From the NCBI GenBank assembly GCA_902788785.1, contig CADALT010000013.1, positions 1 to 53,721 on the forward strand: a stretch of DNA of 53,721 nucleotides, read 5' to 3'. Made by a program: the position numbers and the translations under genes. Numbering within the stretch: the first letter of the stretch is position 1; each line of letters opens with the position of its first letter. Origin of the DNA: an uncultured Ruminococcus sp. (lineage in GTDB: Bacteria > Bacillota > Clostridia > Oscillospirales > Ruminococcaceae). Below, one piece after another: positions 17,297-26,226 of the stretch. The notes below the pieces were generated by a model that saw nothing but the letters and a program-made list of their open reading frames with translations, made no database searches and had not been told where the DNA came from.

Positions 17297-18241
17297 TTGA
17301 TATCTGTTATAATCCCTGCCTACAACGAGGAGGGCAATGTGGAACGTGCCGCTTCCGCTGTGGGCAAAGTTATGTCTGAAAATAATATAGATCATGAGAT
17401 AGTCTTTGTTAACGACGGTTCAGCTGATGCAACGTGGCAGAAGATGAAAGCGCTGGCAGAAAAGAACGAGCGCATAACCGCTGTTAATTTCTCACGTAAT
17501 TTCGGCAAGGAGAGCGCTATCTTCGCAGGGCTGGAAACCGCAAAGGGCGATTGTGCGGTGCTTTTGGACTGCGACCTGCAATTCCCTGTGGATACGGTAG
17601 TTGAGATGTACCGCATCTGGGAACAGGGCGGCGTGGATATAGTCGAGGGCAGGAAGAACGACCGTGGCAAGGAAAACCCTCTGTACAGAGCGTTTTCGCT
17701 GCTGTTCTATAAGCTTATGGGCAGCTCGGGCAAGCTTGATATGAGAGGTGCCTCGGACTTCAAGCTGATGGACAGGTCTGTTATTGATGCACTCAACAGT
17801 ATGCCCGAAAGGCTCACGTTTTTCAGGGCTATGTCAAGCTGGGTGGGCTTTAAGACAGAGAAGGTCTATTTCGATGTGGCAGAGCGTGAGGTCGGTGAGT
17901 CGAAATGGCGCACGGGTCAGCTGATACGCTTTGCAGTAAATAATATAACCTCATTCACCTCTGCGCCCATGCAGCTGGTGACGGGCTTTGGTGTGCTGAC
18001 CTTTGTTATCTCGCTGATACTCGGTGTAAACACCCTTTACAATAAGTTCTTCGCAAACTCCGAAAAGGGCTTCCCGACGGTCATCATACTGCAATTGCTG
18101 ACTTCGAGCATAATCATGTTCAGCTTAGGTATAATAGGCTATTATCTTTCAAAGATATATGAGGAGATAAAACAGCGCCCGAGATATATAATCAAGGAAA
18201 TAGCAAGACAGCAGAGGGAGGAAGATGATGGAAAGCACTAA
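17297..18241 (+). CDS. family 2 glycosyltransferase, CsbB/polyprenyl-phosphate glycosyltransferase type
   Basis: This enzyme family moves a sugar from a nucleotide sugar onto undecaprenyl phosphate at the inner face of the membrane. The protein has about 314 residues. The GT-A domain shows VIIPAYNEEGNVERA at the N-terminus, VFVNDGSADATW, NFSRNFGKESAIFAG and the LLDCDLQFP motif. An RGASDFKLMDR segment lies mid-protein, and two C-terminal transmembrane helices are present (about 235-255 and 270-295). The start is TTG 17297 with AGGAGAGG five bases before it. The gene overlaps the YfhO gene by 17 bases. CsbB-YfhO pairs glycosylate lipoteichoic acid in other Firmicutes, and this pairing suggests a similar job here. 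Confidence 0.9.
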   Translation: MISVIIPAYNEEGNVERAASAVGKVMSENNIDHEIVFVNDGSADATWQKMKALAEKNERITAVNFSRNFGKESAIFAGLETAKGDCAVLLDCDLQFPVDTVVEMYRIWEQGGVDIVEGRKNDRGKENPLYRAFSLLFYKLMGSSGKLDMRGASDFKLMDRSVIDALNSMPERLTFFRAMSSWVGFKTEKVYFDVAEREVGESKWRTGQLIRFAVNNITSFTSAPMQLVTGFGVLTFVISLILGVNTLYNKFFANSEKGFPTVIILQLLTSSIIMFSLGIIGYYLSKIYEEIKQRPRYIIKEIARQQREEDDGKH

Positions 18242-21167
18242 GACCCTCGCTGCCCACCGTGAGAAGACCAATTTCGTCAGGAGAGCGCTGGAAGGACTGG
18301 GCGGCTTCTGTATCGACAGATGGGTGTATTTTGCAGTATTCTTCCTGTCGGCAGGGATATTGTTGGGCTCCTATGCATTTTTCAGGATACACCCCATAGG
18401 CGATGGTTCGGTGCTGGTGCTGGATCTGAACGGGCAGTATGTGTATTACTACGAACACTACCGTGAAGCCTTCTGGGGACGTGAAAGCTGGATATACAGC
18501 TGGTCAAGAAATCTCAGCGGAGAGATGTTCGGCATATTCGCCTATTATCTGGCAAGCCCATATATGATAATAATCGCATTGCTGCCACGCAGGATGATGC
18601 AGACAGCTATACTGATACTACAGCTTTCAAAGGTCGGGACATCTGCGGTGACGTTCTGCTTTTTCTTAAAAAAGATCTCACCAAAGCCGCCCAAGACAGT
18701 GTCGCTTATCATATTCCCAATGATGTATGCGCTGATGTCCTATATGGTGGTGCAGCTGATGGACCCCATGTGGCTGGACGGACTGATATATCTGCCGCTT
18801 ATCTGCCACGGCGTACACCGTCTGGTGGAGGAGGGCAAGTTTATCCCGTACATCGTGCCGCTGGCGCTGATGTTCATAGCACATTTCTATATCGGCTATA
18901 TGGTGGGCATATTCACGTTCTTCTATTTCTGCTATGTGTGCCTGAACAGGGAGGACAGGGTGCTGCCCAAGCGTTTTGTGCTCAGGTGCCTGCAATTCGG
19001 TGTGGGGACTATAGTGGCGCTGATGTGTGCGATGTGGGTGCTGCTGCCTGTGTATAATTCGCTGAAGCTGGGAAAATTCGAGTTCACCGACCCTGACTTC
19101 TCGCTGGCGACCCAGTTCGATTTCCTCACATTTATCACCAAGCTTTTCCCAATGACCTATGATACGGTCTACCCGAAGGGTATGCCCATGATATACTGCG
19201 GTACTGCGGTACTGCTGCTGGTGCCTTTGTATTTCATGAACCAGCTTATCCCCGTAAAACAGAAAGTTTGCGACGGCGTGCTAACGGTGATACTTGTGGT
19301 GCTGATGTATATAAAACCCTGGGATATGGCGATGCACGGCTTTCAGGTGCCTAACTGGCTGCCTTTCAGGTACTCGTTCATATTCTCGTTCATGATGCTG
19401 GTCATGGCTTTCAGGGCGTTTGAAAAGCTGGAAGGCATAACTTCGCAGAATATCGGCGGTATCTTCTTCGGGCTGATGGTATTTTTGTTCTGGTGCGAGC
19501 GTGAGAACTATTCTCACTTCAAGCTGTTCGTCACCCGTAAGGACACAAACGGCGACCCGTATAATGTGATACAGGGCATATGGGTATCAATGCTGGCGCT
19601 GGCTGCATATTTTGCGCTGATATATCTGGTGAAGAAAGCGCCTGCTTCAAAGGTCACTGCGATATCACTTGTGGTGGTCATAGGGGCGGAATTGTTCCTT
19701 ACGGCTATAGATACAATAAAGAAGATAGATATTGATGTGGCATACAGCAAATACAGCTCCTACGAGCCTTATATGTCAGACCTCAACAAAGCGGTGGATA
19801 TGATAGAGGATTTCGACACCGACCCGTTCTACCGTATGGAAGCTACTTTCCACCGAACGGTCAATGATGCCATAGGTACGGGCTATAAGAGCGTTTCACA
19901 TTCAAGCTCGACAATGAACGCACCTGCGCTCATGACCCTGCACAGGCTGGGCTATGCCTACGGCGGACATTATACACGCTACGATGGTTCGACACCCCTG
20001 ACGGACGCTTTGTTCGATATAAGATACCTGATGGATAAGGAGGGCAATACCTCTTATGTGAGCACCAGGTACAAAGTGCCGCCCGAGTATAAGCTTGCTA
20101 CCGAGCTTACTGTCGAACACGGCGGAAAGAAGTCGAAAGATACAACATTCAAGTTCTACAAAAACCCAAATGCACTGGGTCTGGGTGTTGCCGCACAGGG
20201 CGATATAGAGGACGTACAGCTTGGTGATGATGACCCGTTCGATAATCAGAACAAGCTGTTCTCGGCACTTACGGGCAGTGATGAGGAGTTCTTCACCCCT
20301 GTGGAAGTAGTAAAGAGCGACAGCGAGAATATGGTGACAGTCAGCACGACTGACGGACATATAAAATATTCTCCTGCGGATGAAAGCAATAAGGAGTGCC
20401 ACATAGACTACGTGGTGCGCATGAACAGGGATTCCGACCTGTATATGTACCTGCCAACAAAGTATGAGCGCTCCTGCAATATCTGGTATCAGCCCGAGGA
20501 AGATTATATCGACGGTGAGTATAAGATGGAATACGTGGGACAGTTCTTCACGGGCGATAATTATTCCATCTTGAAGATAGGCAGATTTATCGAGGGGCAG
20601 GATATCAGGGTCAGGATCACTGTGGCTAATGATGAAAATGAGGCTTACTGGCGTGACAAGCTGTTCTATACCTTCGATTACGAGGGATTTTCAAAGGCTT
20701 GCGATAAGCTCAAAGAGAGCAGTTTCGAGGTGACCGAGTTTGAGGATACTGCCCTTACAGGCAGCGTAAAAGCCGACTTTGAAGGTCAGAAGCTGTTTAC
20801 CACCATACCCTTTGAAGAAGGCTGGAGCATCGAGGTCAACGGCAAAGCAGTCACCCCCGAAAAATGTGTGGATGACAGCCTTATCGCCATACCTCTCGAT
20901 AAGGGCGAAAATGTGGTGAAGATGCGCTTTTCGCCATCGTACTGGCGGCTCTCGCAGGTCATCACCATATTCGGTGTGCTGGTGCTTTTAGTCATCATGG
21001 CGGCGGAGTACAAAAACGGGCTGATATTGAAAAAGCTCTTGAAAAAGACTGTACATGAGCCCGAGGACAAAAGTGAGCCTTCCTACAGCGGCACAGAAGT
21101 ACCCGAACCTGTTATGATAGAGATAACAGATGATCCTCAGGACGAAAAAACTTCCTCCGACCCATAA
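18225..21167 (+). CDS. YfhO family membrane glycosyltransferase-like protein
   Basis: A 980-residue membrane protein. About 12 hydrophobic helices fill residues 30-550. The first outer loop has the family segment DLNGQYVYYYEHYREAFWG, and a YIGYMVGIFTFFYF stretch follows. Residues 550-890 form a large soluble domain, probably outside the cell, then one last helix and an acidic tail. YfhO proteins are GT-C-type enzymes using polyprenyl-phosphate sugars to decorate wall polymers such as lipoteichoic acid. The gene overlaps the CsbB-like transferase, which would make that donor. GGGAGGAAG precedes tandem ATG codons at 18225 and 18228. The acceptor is not known here. Confidence 0.9.
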   Translation: MMESTKTLAAHREKTNFVRRALEGLGGFCIDRWVYFAVFFLSAGILLGSYAFFRIHPIGDGSVLVLDLNGQYVYYYEHYREAFWGRESWIYSWSRNLSGEMFGIFAYYLASPYMIIIALLPRRMMQTAILILQLSKVGTSAVTFCFFLKKISPKPPKTVSLIIFPMMYALMSYMVVQLMDPMWLDGLIYLPLICHGVHRLVEEGKFIPYIVPLALMFIAHFYIGYMVGIFTFFYFCYVCLNREDRVLPKRFVLRCLQFGVGTIVALMCAMWVLLPVYNSLKLGKFEFTDPDFSLATQFDFLTFITKLFPMTYDTVYPKGMPMIYCGTAVLLLVPLYFMNQLIPVKQKVCDGVLTVILVVLMYIKPWDMAMHGFQVPNWLPFRYSFIFSFMMLVMAFRAFEKLEGITSQNIGGIFFGLMVFLFWCERENYSHFKLFVTRKDTNGDPYNVIQGIWVSMLALAAYFALIYLVKKAPASKVTAISLVVVIGAELFLTAIDTIKKIDIDVAYSKYSSYEPYMSDLNKAVDMIEDFDTDPFYRMEATFHRTVNDAIGTGYKSVSHSSSTMNAPALMTLHRLGYAYGGHYTRYDGSTPLTDALFDIRYLMDKEGNTSYVSTRYKVPPEYKLATELTVEHGGKKSKDTTFKFYKNPNALGLGVAAQGDIEDVQLGDDDPFDNQNKLFSALTGSDEEFFTPVEVVKSDSENMVTVSTTDGHIKYSPADESNKECHIDYVVRMNRDSDLYMYLPTKYERSCNIWYQPEEDYIDGEYKMEYVGQFFTGDNYSILKIGRFIEGQDIRVRITVANDENEAYWRDKLFYTFDYEGFSKACDKLKESSFEVTEFEDTALTGSVKADFEGQKLFTTIPFEEGWSIEVNGKAVTPEKCVDDSLIAIPLDKGENVVKMRFSPSYWRLSQVITIFGVLVLLVIMAAEYKNGLILKKLLKKTVHEPEDKSEPSYSGTEVPEPVMIEITDDPQDEKTSSDP

Positions 21168-21174
21168 ATTGGTG

Positions 21175-21203
21175 TTGACAAATTTGTCGTAATAAGGTAT
21201 ATT
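21175..21203 (+). promoter_or_regulatory. sigma-A promoter for the zinc-ribbon membrane protein
   Basis: TTGACA at 21175-21180 and TATATT at 21198-21203 are 17 bp apart. The -35 box starts eight bases after the YfhO stop codon. Confidence 0.75.
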
Positions 21204-21210
21204 ATAATGT

Positions 21211-21246
21211 AGGTGCATGGAAGCGTCTGTGCACCTGCATTTTTGA
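21211..21246 (+). terminator. terminator-like hairpin in the 5' leader
   Basis: AGGTGCA at 21211-21217 pairs with TGCACCT at 21230-21236, followed by GCATTTTTG. It sits between the promoter at 21175 and the gene at 21271, so it could attenuate that gene, or end weak readthrough. Confidence 0.5.
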
Positions 21247-21270
21247 TTTTTAAGAAAAGGGGAGTTTATA

Positions 21271-22185
21271 ATGGCTGCCGGAAAAACATATAGTAAGAAA
21301 CTGACTAACAGCGGAGGCGGCGTATGCTTCCTGATGGTGCTGGCTGCACTGTTTGGCTGTGCTGCTGCCTGCGGCGACTTCATCGCTGTGGCGGTGTATA
21401 ACTATTTCTATTCAAAAAATATCGGATATCTGTATGCGCAGGATGTGCTCGGGTATCTGGGATATTATGGCTGTGCCATAGTTATGGCAGTGTTCTCGGT
21501 GTTCATGATGTTCTGGGCTTTCAGTGCCGCTAAGGGCAGGCGCATGGGAAGAGAGTTCGGTATGACGGGTATTTTTGTGAACTTCGCAATTTGCCTGATG
21601 CCTGCGCTGAATATTTACAGAAAGCTCGAAGATCAGGCTTTCATGGATAATTTTACCACTGAGTATGACGGCGATAAGTTCAGGGCTGTGGCAGCGCTCG
21701 CAGCGGACGGTCTGCCGCTGCTGGCAGGACTTTTCATACTCATGGCGGCGATAGGTTTTCTGGGCAGACTGGGTGCGGATGTTTTTTACATCGAAGCTCC
21801 TAGCGGTAATGAGGATATTTATGAAGACGACTACGATGATGACTATGAGGACGAGTATGAGGAAGTACCTGTAAAGAAGTCTTCAAAGAAATCGGCTGAG
21901 AAAGCTTCAAAGAGCACCGCAAAGAAAGCTGCAAAGCAGTTTGATGATGAAGAGGACTATATGACTTTCGGCAAGAACAATAAGGACGTGCCCAAGGCTG
22001 AACCGAAGCCCGTGAAGAAGGCTCCCATCGTTGAGTACGAGGAAGAAGATGAGCTGCCTGTGAGAGGGGAAAAGCCCGAACTCACAGCAAGGCAGAAGAG
22101 CAAGTCGATACTGCTGTGCAAAAACTGCGGCGAACTGGTAGATGCAGGCGAACTGTTCTGCCCAAGCTGCGGAAAAAAGGTGTAA
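21271..22185 (+). CDS. membrane protein with acidic linker and C-terminal zinc ribbon
   Basis: A 304-residue protein. Four hydrophobic helices occupy about 15-170. Residues 185-205 are a run of Asp, Glu and Tyr, followed by Lys/Ser/Ala-rich segments (205-235) that look disordered. The C-terminus has two CxxC pairs, CKNCGELVDAGELFCPSCG, a short zinc-ribbon fold of the type common at the ends of Firmicutes membrane proteins. No enzyme motif is seen. It has its own promoter and a terminator directly after it. Function unknown. Confidence 0.82.
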   Translation: MAAGKTYSKKLTNSGGGVCFLMVLAALFGCAAACGDFIAVAVYNYFYSKNIGYLYAQDVLGYLGYYGCAIVMAVFSVFMMFWAFSAAKGRRMGREFGMTGIFVNFAICLMPALNIYRKLEDQAFMDNFTTEYDGDKFRAVAALAADGLPLLAGLFILMAAIGFLGRLGADVFYIEAPSGNEDIYEDDYDDDYEDEYEEVPVKKSSKKSAEKASKSTAKKAAKQFDDEEDYMTFGKNNKDVPKAEPKPVKKAPIVEYEEEDELPVRGEKPELTARQKSKSILLCKNCGELVDAGELFCPSCGKKV

Positions 22186-22210
22186 TGGCAAATCAAATAC
22201 GATATGATGA

Positions 22211-22248
22211 TCCCCTCGGAGGCAGATACTTCCGAGGGGATTTTGGTT
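22211..22248 (+). terminator. intrinsic terminator
   Basis: TCCCCTCGGA at 22211-22220 pairs with TCCGAGGGGA at 22231-22240, then TTTTGGTTTT. It ends the 21271 gene and overlaps the tail of the convergent methyltransferase gene. Confidence 0.85.
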
Positions 22249-23049
22249 TTATACTTTTTTAAGGACCCATACTAAGTCTGACGGGGTGAGCTCGTCCGCG
22301 GGCTTGAATTTGTAGCCTGAGTACAGAGCCTCTATCTCAAAGCCGCAAAGCTCGATCAGCCACTTCATCTCCTGTCGGTAGGTCTGGCGCATGGTCAGTG
22401 GGCGTATGCGTTCAGCGATCACATTGCCTTTTTCATCAAGTGTCTCGAACTTCCAACTGCCCTTTAATATCTGACTGACAGGGTCATAGGATAAGGCAGT
22501 GTATATCTTTTCACGGTTGCCGTCAGCGTTTATGTATTCCAGCCTGAACTCGTGATCCTCGTCCGAATTCTTCATCTGCTCTGCCTGAAAAGACGGCAGA
22601 GGGTCGAAGGTGTTGAGGGTGAGTATGCCGCCGTCACAAAGCCGGCTGCGGATATTTAAAAGAGCTGCACGCTGTATCTCGGGCGTTGGCAGGTGCATAA
22701 AGCCGCTGCGTGCGATAATGGCGAGGGAATAAGTGCGCCCTGCATCGAAGGTTGTCATATCGCCCCGGAATATCCTGAGCTTATAGCCTTTGTCTTGCGC
22801 TTTTTTGCGTGCTACATTGCACATCTCTTCCGAGAGGTCGCTGGCATCGGCAATAATGCCCTGCTCGGCAAGTCCCAGTGCCACAGCACCTGTACCGCAG
22901 GCGATGTCTATAATGCCGCCTGCGCCGTAACGCTTTGCAAGCTCAGTGTAGAACTGAATAAAACCATCGTAGTTGTTTTCGGTCTGATACATCACCTCCA
23001 GGTATCGGTCATAGTTTTCGGCAACGTCCTTGTAGTCGTGCAGATCCAT
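22249..23049 (-). CDS. class I SAM-dependent methyltransferase
   Basis: A 266-residue cytoplasmic methyltransferase. The SAM-binding motif I is IIDIACGTGAVALGLAE near residue 55, followed by DASDLSEEMC at the end of strand 2 and IIARSGFMHLP at motif IV. The substrate is not evident; the fold fits small-molecule as well as other acceptors. The open frame extends upstream to 23172, but AAGGAG lies nine bases before ATG 23049, which also opens the normal DxxDYKDVAENYDRY N-terminus; ATG 23055 is another option. A 28-residue ORF and a terminator stand between it and a consensus promoter, an arrangement typical of attenuation. Confidence 0.85.
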   Translation of the reverse strand: MDLHDYKDVAENYDRYLEVMYQTENNYDGFIQFYTELAKRYGAGGIIDIACGTGAVALGLAEQGIIADASDLSEEMCNVARKKAQDKGYKLRIFRGDMTTFDAGRTYSLAIIARSGFMHLPTPEIQRAALLNIRSRLCDGGILTLNTFDPLPSFQAEQMKNSDEDHEFRLEYINADGNREKIYTALSYDPVSQILKGSWKFETLDEKGNVIAERIRPLTMRQTYRQEMKWLIELCGFEIEALYSGYKFKPADELTPSDLVWVLKKV

Positions 23050-23067
23050 TTTCATCAACTCCTTGTA

Positions 23068-23104
23068 TAAAATAAAAGATCCGCCTATCCCGTAAGATAA
23101 GCGG
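23068..23104 (-). terminator. intrinsic terminator or attenuator before the methyltransferase
   Basis: On the minus strand CCGCTTATC pairs with GGATAGGCGG and is followed by a T-rich tract. It lies between the short leader ORF (23147-23233) and the methyltransferase start, inside the only evident transcription unit, so it probably controls readthrough. Confidence 0.65.
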
Positions 23105-23146
23105 TCATACACATATGTAAAAAAGCCCGTATCCACGAATCTGCCA

Positions 23147-23233
23147 TTATTTATACAACACTTTAAGACCACACGCTCTGTCAGTTCGCATAGTCACGGT
23201 GGTATAAGTTGCAGCAGTAAATAACGCAGACAT
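23147..23233 (-). CDS. 28-residue threonine-rich leader peptide candidate
   Basis: A short ORF with an excellent GAAAGGAG ribosome site eight bases before ATG. The product starts MSALFTAATYTTVTMRTDRA and ends CGLKVLYK. Six of residues 6-17 are threonine. It begins about 20 bases after the expected transcription start of a perfect promoter and is followed by a terminator hairpin and then the methyltransferase gene. This layout is that of a translated leader that senses ribosome movement. An alternative is a free small protein. I know no family for it. Confidence 0.55.
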   Translation of the reverse strand: MSALFTAATYTTVTMRTDRACGLKVLYK

Positions 23234-23262
23234 GATAAGGCTCCTTTCAAAAGGTTTTTATA

Positions 23263-23291
23263 AGTATAGCACAGCTATGCTTTTTTGTCAA
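23263..23291 (-). promoter_or_regulatory. strong sigma-A promoter for the leader ORF and methyltransferase
   Basis: On the minus strand TTGACA and TATACT are exactly 17 bp apart, followed about 30 bases later by the leader ORF start. Confidence 0.85.
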
Positions 23292-23318
23292 GTGTCAGTT
23301 CATATGACGGATACTATA

Positions 23319-23885
23319 CTATTTATCTGCCAGCAATTCCTCTGCGATGATGAATACGAGCGTCACCGTCAGGGATAAGCTGAGCCTGCCTTGCAGCGCT
23401 GTTATATACAGGTATGCAAGTGCGAGTATTATGAACACTGTCCTTATAAGCTTCATGCACCTGCCTTCGGTGAGTATGTTAAGCACCTGTCCGCCGTCGA
23501 AATAGCGAAAGGGCAGCAGATTGAATACCCCGAGCGTCAGGTTCGTCACCGTAAAAAAGTTCATGCCGTGCGTAAGATAACTGCCCAGCGCCAGCAGAAA
23601 GTTTACACAGCACCCTGCCAGCAGCACGGCTATATCTCCGTATGTGCTGCCAAGCCTGCCCACCTGCGGTGTTATGCGTATGCCGCCCCCGTAGAACGAT
23701 ATGCGCTCGGGTCGGCGGTGCAGTATGAACATCAGTGCCAGGTGACCGCATTCGTGCAGGGCGCAGCACAGCAGCATGACCATCAGCTCGCCCGTCCTGC
23801 CGCCTGTAAGCAGTATCAGCGCTATCACCGCAGGAAAGCTGAACTCCAGATATATCCCCACTCCGCCTATCTCTGTGCCGAACAT
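23319..23885 (-). CDS. M50 family site-2 protease-like membrane protein
   Basis: A small (188-residue) intramembrane metalloprotease-like protein. The zinc motif HECGH lies near residue 44 in a hydrophobic helix, and the second family motif NLLPFRYFDGGQVL near 133 supplies the aspartate ligand, as in SpoIVFB-type proteins. About five hydrophobic segments are seen. SpoIVFB-type enzymes cut membrane-bound regulators, but the substrate here is unknown. It lies 41 bases downstream of birA, past a hairpin without T run at 23893-23918. Confidence 0.85.
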   Translation of the reverse strand: MFGTEIGGVGIYLEFSFPAVIALILLTGGRTGELMVMLLCCALHECGHLALMFILHRRPERISFYGGGIRITPQVGRLGSTYGDIAVLLAGCCVNFLLALGSYLTHGMNFFTVTNLTLGVFNLLPFRYFDGGQVLNILTEGRCMKLIRTVFIILALAYLYITALQGRLSLSLTVTLVFIIAEELLADK

Positions 23886-23926
23886 AACATCACCCCGTAA
23901 AGCCTATGCATCACGGGGCTGAAAAA

Positions 23927-24898
23927 TCACTTTTGCTTTCTTATGCTTATTTCTCCGCTGCTGATGGTCTTGTGCTCGCCGTTTTCCAGCTCGACCAGCA
24001 GGCGGCACTTCTCGTCCACATCAATAAGCGTTGCAGGCGTTATCATATTGCCGCTGATGAGGTTTATCTTCTCACCTTTCCAGATGAGTCGGCTGCGGTA
24101 GCTTTCAAGGAAAGTGTTCTCGGTCAGGGTGCGGTAGTATTTCATAAAGCCCGAGATGACCCGTGCTGCCATACGGCTGCGGTCATTCTCGCTTCGCTTT
24201 TTCATGACAGCCCCTGCGATGTTCTTCAACTCATCGGGGAAACCGCCCTCGGGCTCATAGACATTTATGCCTATGCCCACCACCGCATATTCCAGTCCGC
24301 CGCTTTCGGGGGTGAAAGAAGCTTCTGTCAGTATGCCGCATATCTTTAAGCCGTCCATGTAGACATCGTTGACCCATTTTATATCTGCCTGCCTGCCGCT
24401 TATCTCTTCCGCAGCCTCCGCCACAGCCACCGCAGCAGCAGTAGTTATGCGCACTGCGTTTTCAGCGGTCATATCGGGACGTATCAGTATGCTCAGGTAA
24501 AGTCCCGTGTCCTCGGGCGAGAAGAATTTTCTGCCGAGCCTGCCCTTGCCGCCCGTCTGAGCACCTGCGATGACCACAGTGCCCTCGGGTGCGCCCTTTT
24601 CAGCCAGTTCACGCAGCCTTATGTTGGTCGAATCGGTGGAACGGTATACCGTTATATCAAGCCCCTCTGTCTTACCCAGATATGCCCTTATGCTCTCCTC
24701 GGATAGTATATCCGTATCTTCCAGGCAGTAGCCCTTGTTCGTTACAGCATTTATCTTATAGCCCTCGCTGCGCAGGCTCTCCACTGCCTTCCAGACAGCG
24801 CCCCTTGTGCAGCCCAGACTTTCGGCTATCTCAGCCCCCGAGAGAAATTCTCTGCGGTGTTCTTCAAGCAGTGCTTTGAGTTCATCTTTTACAGCCAT
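23927..24898 (-). CDS. birA: bifunctional biotin-[acetyl-CoA-carboxylase] ligase and repressor
   Basis: BirA attaches biotin to carboxylase carrier domains and, with its N-terminal helix-turn-helix, can repress biotin genes. The 323-residue length fits the two-function type. The winged helix covers residues 1-60 (SGAEIAESLGCTRGAVWKAV). The ligase domain has STDSTNIRLRELAEKGAPEG, the biotinyl-AMP loop GGKGRLGRKFFSP and KWVNDVYMDGLKICGILTE. A C-terminal SH3-like domain follows. ATGA overlaps with the GH25 gene and upstream thioesterase indicate one operon. No biotin synthesis gene is in the window. Confidence 0.95.
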   Translation of the reverse strand: MAVKDELKALLEEHRREFLSGAEIAESLGCTRGAVWKAVESLRSEGYKINAVTNKGYCLEDTDILSEESIRAYLGKTEGLDITVYRSTDSTNIRLRELAEKGAPEGTVVIAGAQTGGKGRLGRKFFSPEDTGLYLSILIRPDMTAENAVRITTAAAVAVAEAAEEISGRQADIKWVNDVYMDGLKICGILTEASFTPESGGLEYAVVGIGINVYEPEGGFPDELKNIAGAVMKKRSENDRSRMAARVISGFMKYYRTLTENTFLESYRSRLIWKGEKINLISGNMITPATLIDVDEKCRLLVELENGEHKTISSGEISIRKQK

Positions 24899-26226
24899 CA
24901 GTGTCCGCTCCTTTGCAGTACATTAAGGTCTACCGCACCGTTTATGCCGTCAATAACACCATATCCGCAGCGCTGCCACATGAACCACTTGCCCTCGTAG
25001 GAAGTCTGTTCAACGTAATGCGCCAGCCATATGGGTCTGTCCCTGCGGTTTTCCCAGGTGTTTTCGAGGAAGTTCTTGCTGCTGTAAAGCATAGCTTCGT
25101 AGCCGCTTTTTTCAACTTCCTCTGCGAAAGTCTCATACACCTCGCACAAATCGTGCAGGCTTATGCCGTAGTCCTGAAAGCCCTGGAATTCCTCCCAGTC
25201 GAAGGCTATGGGGAAGTCGAGCTTTTGTCCGCCCAGTGTATCTACTATGCGCTTTGCGGTAGCCTTTGCGCCGTCCTTAGTTGTATCGGTGATGTAGAAA
25301 TATACACCCACCTGAAGACCTGCCGCCCTTGCATTTTCGAGGTTCGTAAAATAGTTCTCATCAAGGTCTGTGCCGCCGTTGGAGCCGTAGCCCATGCGTA
25401 TTATCACGAAAGTACAGCCTGCATTCTTAACGGCGTTGAAATCTATATCGCCCTGCCAGTGTGAAACATCTATGCCGAATTCACGGCTGCCATCATTGTA
25501 CCTGTTGACAAAGTCCGTAAAAGCAAGGCTTTCGGTGCTCTGTTCGCCTGTAGACGGTGTTTCCTCGGTGACGGTGACGTTTATCTGTTTTGAACTCATA
25601 TTGCCCGAATTATCGGACAAAAATACCGTAACAGGGTAAACTCCCGGTTTTGAGGTATCCACCTCGCCCTCAAAGGACATCACAGGTGACGGGTCGCAGT
25701 TATCGCCATAGCTGATATTAGCGTCCATGCTGAAAAAGCTGTCCTTCTGCACCGAGAAGTCGTCCGCCAGCAGGAAGGTCGGGGGAGCACTGTCCGTGAC
25801 GTAATAGGTCACTTTTTTCTCGGCTATGCCGCCGTCAAGCTCTATTTTGAGAGTTGTCTCGTGCTCGCCTGCGGAGCTTGTGTCGATAAGGGTATCACCC
25901 TCCAGCAGTTTGCCGTTTGTATCGAACACAAAGTCCGACTGCTTTATCCTGTCGTACACACCGACGGTATCCATACAGGCAACATTGACCAGCTCGGGGT
26001 CTATCTTCGGCTTTTCGGGCTCTGTCACAGAAGTTGCCGCAGTTGTGGTCGTGGCTGCCGCAGGTTCGCCCTCTTCGATAACGATCAGTGGGCTGTCTGT
26101 AGTGGTGTCATCGGCATCGGTAGTTACCTCGGGTGCCACCACAGGCACGCTTTCACGGGGCTCTATGGTATTTCCACAGCCTGTGAGCATAAGTGCCGCA
26201 GCGGTTATCAGCAGTCGTTTTTTCAT
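24898..26226 (-). CDS. GH25 lysozyme-like lipoprotein with bacterial Ig-like domain
   Basis: A 442-residue predicted lipoprotein acting on peptidoglycan outside the membrane. The lipobox LMLTGC puts the lipidated cysteine at 17. A Thr-rich spacer (about 35-75) and one or two Ig-like domains (about 80-220) precede the GH25 domain. That domain begins FGIDVSHWQGDIDFNAVK and has the strand-end acidic motif FDWEEF; GH25 enzymes cut the bond between N-acetylmuramic acid and N-acetylglucosamine. Its first codon overlaps the thioesterase stop and its stop overlaps birA (ATGA both times), so the three genes are translationally coupled. Confidence 0.92.
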   Translation of the reverse strand: MKKRLLITAAALMLTGCGNTIEPRESVPVVAPEVTTDADDTTTDSPLIVIEEGEPAAATTTTAATSVTEPEKPKIDPELVNVACMDTVGVYDRIKQSDFVFDTNGKLLEGDTLIDTSSAGEHETTLKIELDGGIAEKKVTYYVTDSAPPTFLLADDFSVQKDSFFSMDANISYGDNCDPSPVMSFEGEVDTSKPGVYPVTVFLSDNSGNMSSKQINVTVTEETPSTGEQSTESLAFTDFVNRYNDGSREFGIDVSHWQGDIDFNAVKNAGCTFVIIRMGYGSNGGTDLDENYFTNLENARAAGLQVGVYFYITDTTKDGAKATAKRIVDTLGGQKLDFPIAFDWEEFQGFQDYGISLHDLCEVYETFAEEVEKSGYEAMLYSSKNFLENTWENRRDRPIWLAHYVEQTSYEGKWFMWQRCGYGVIDGINGAVDLNVLQRSGH

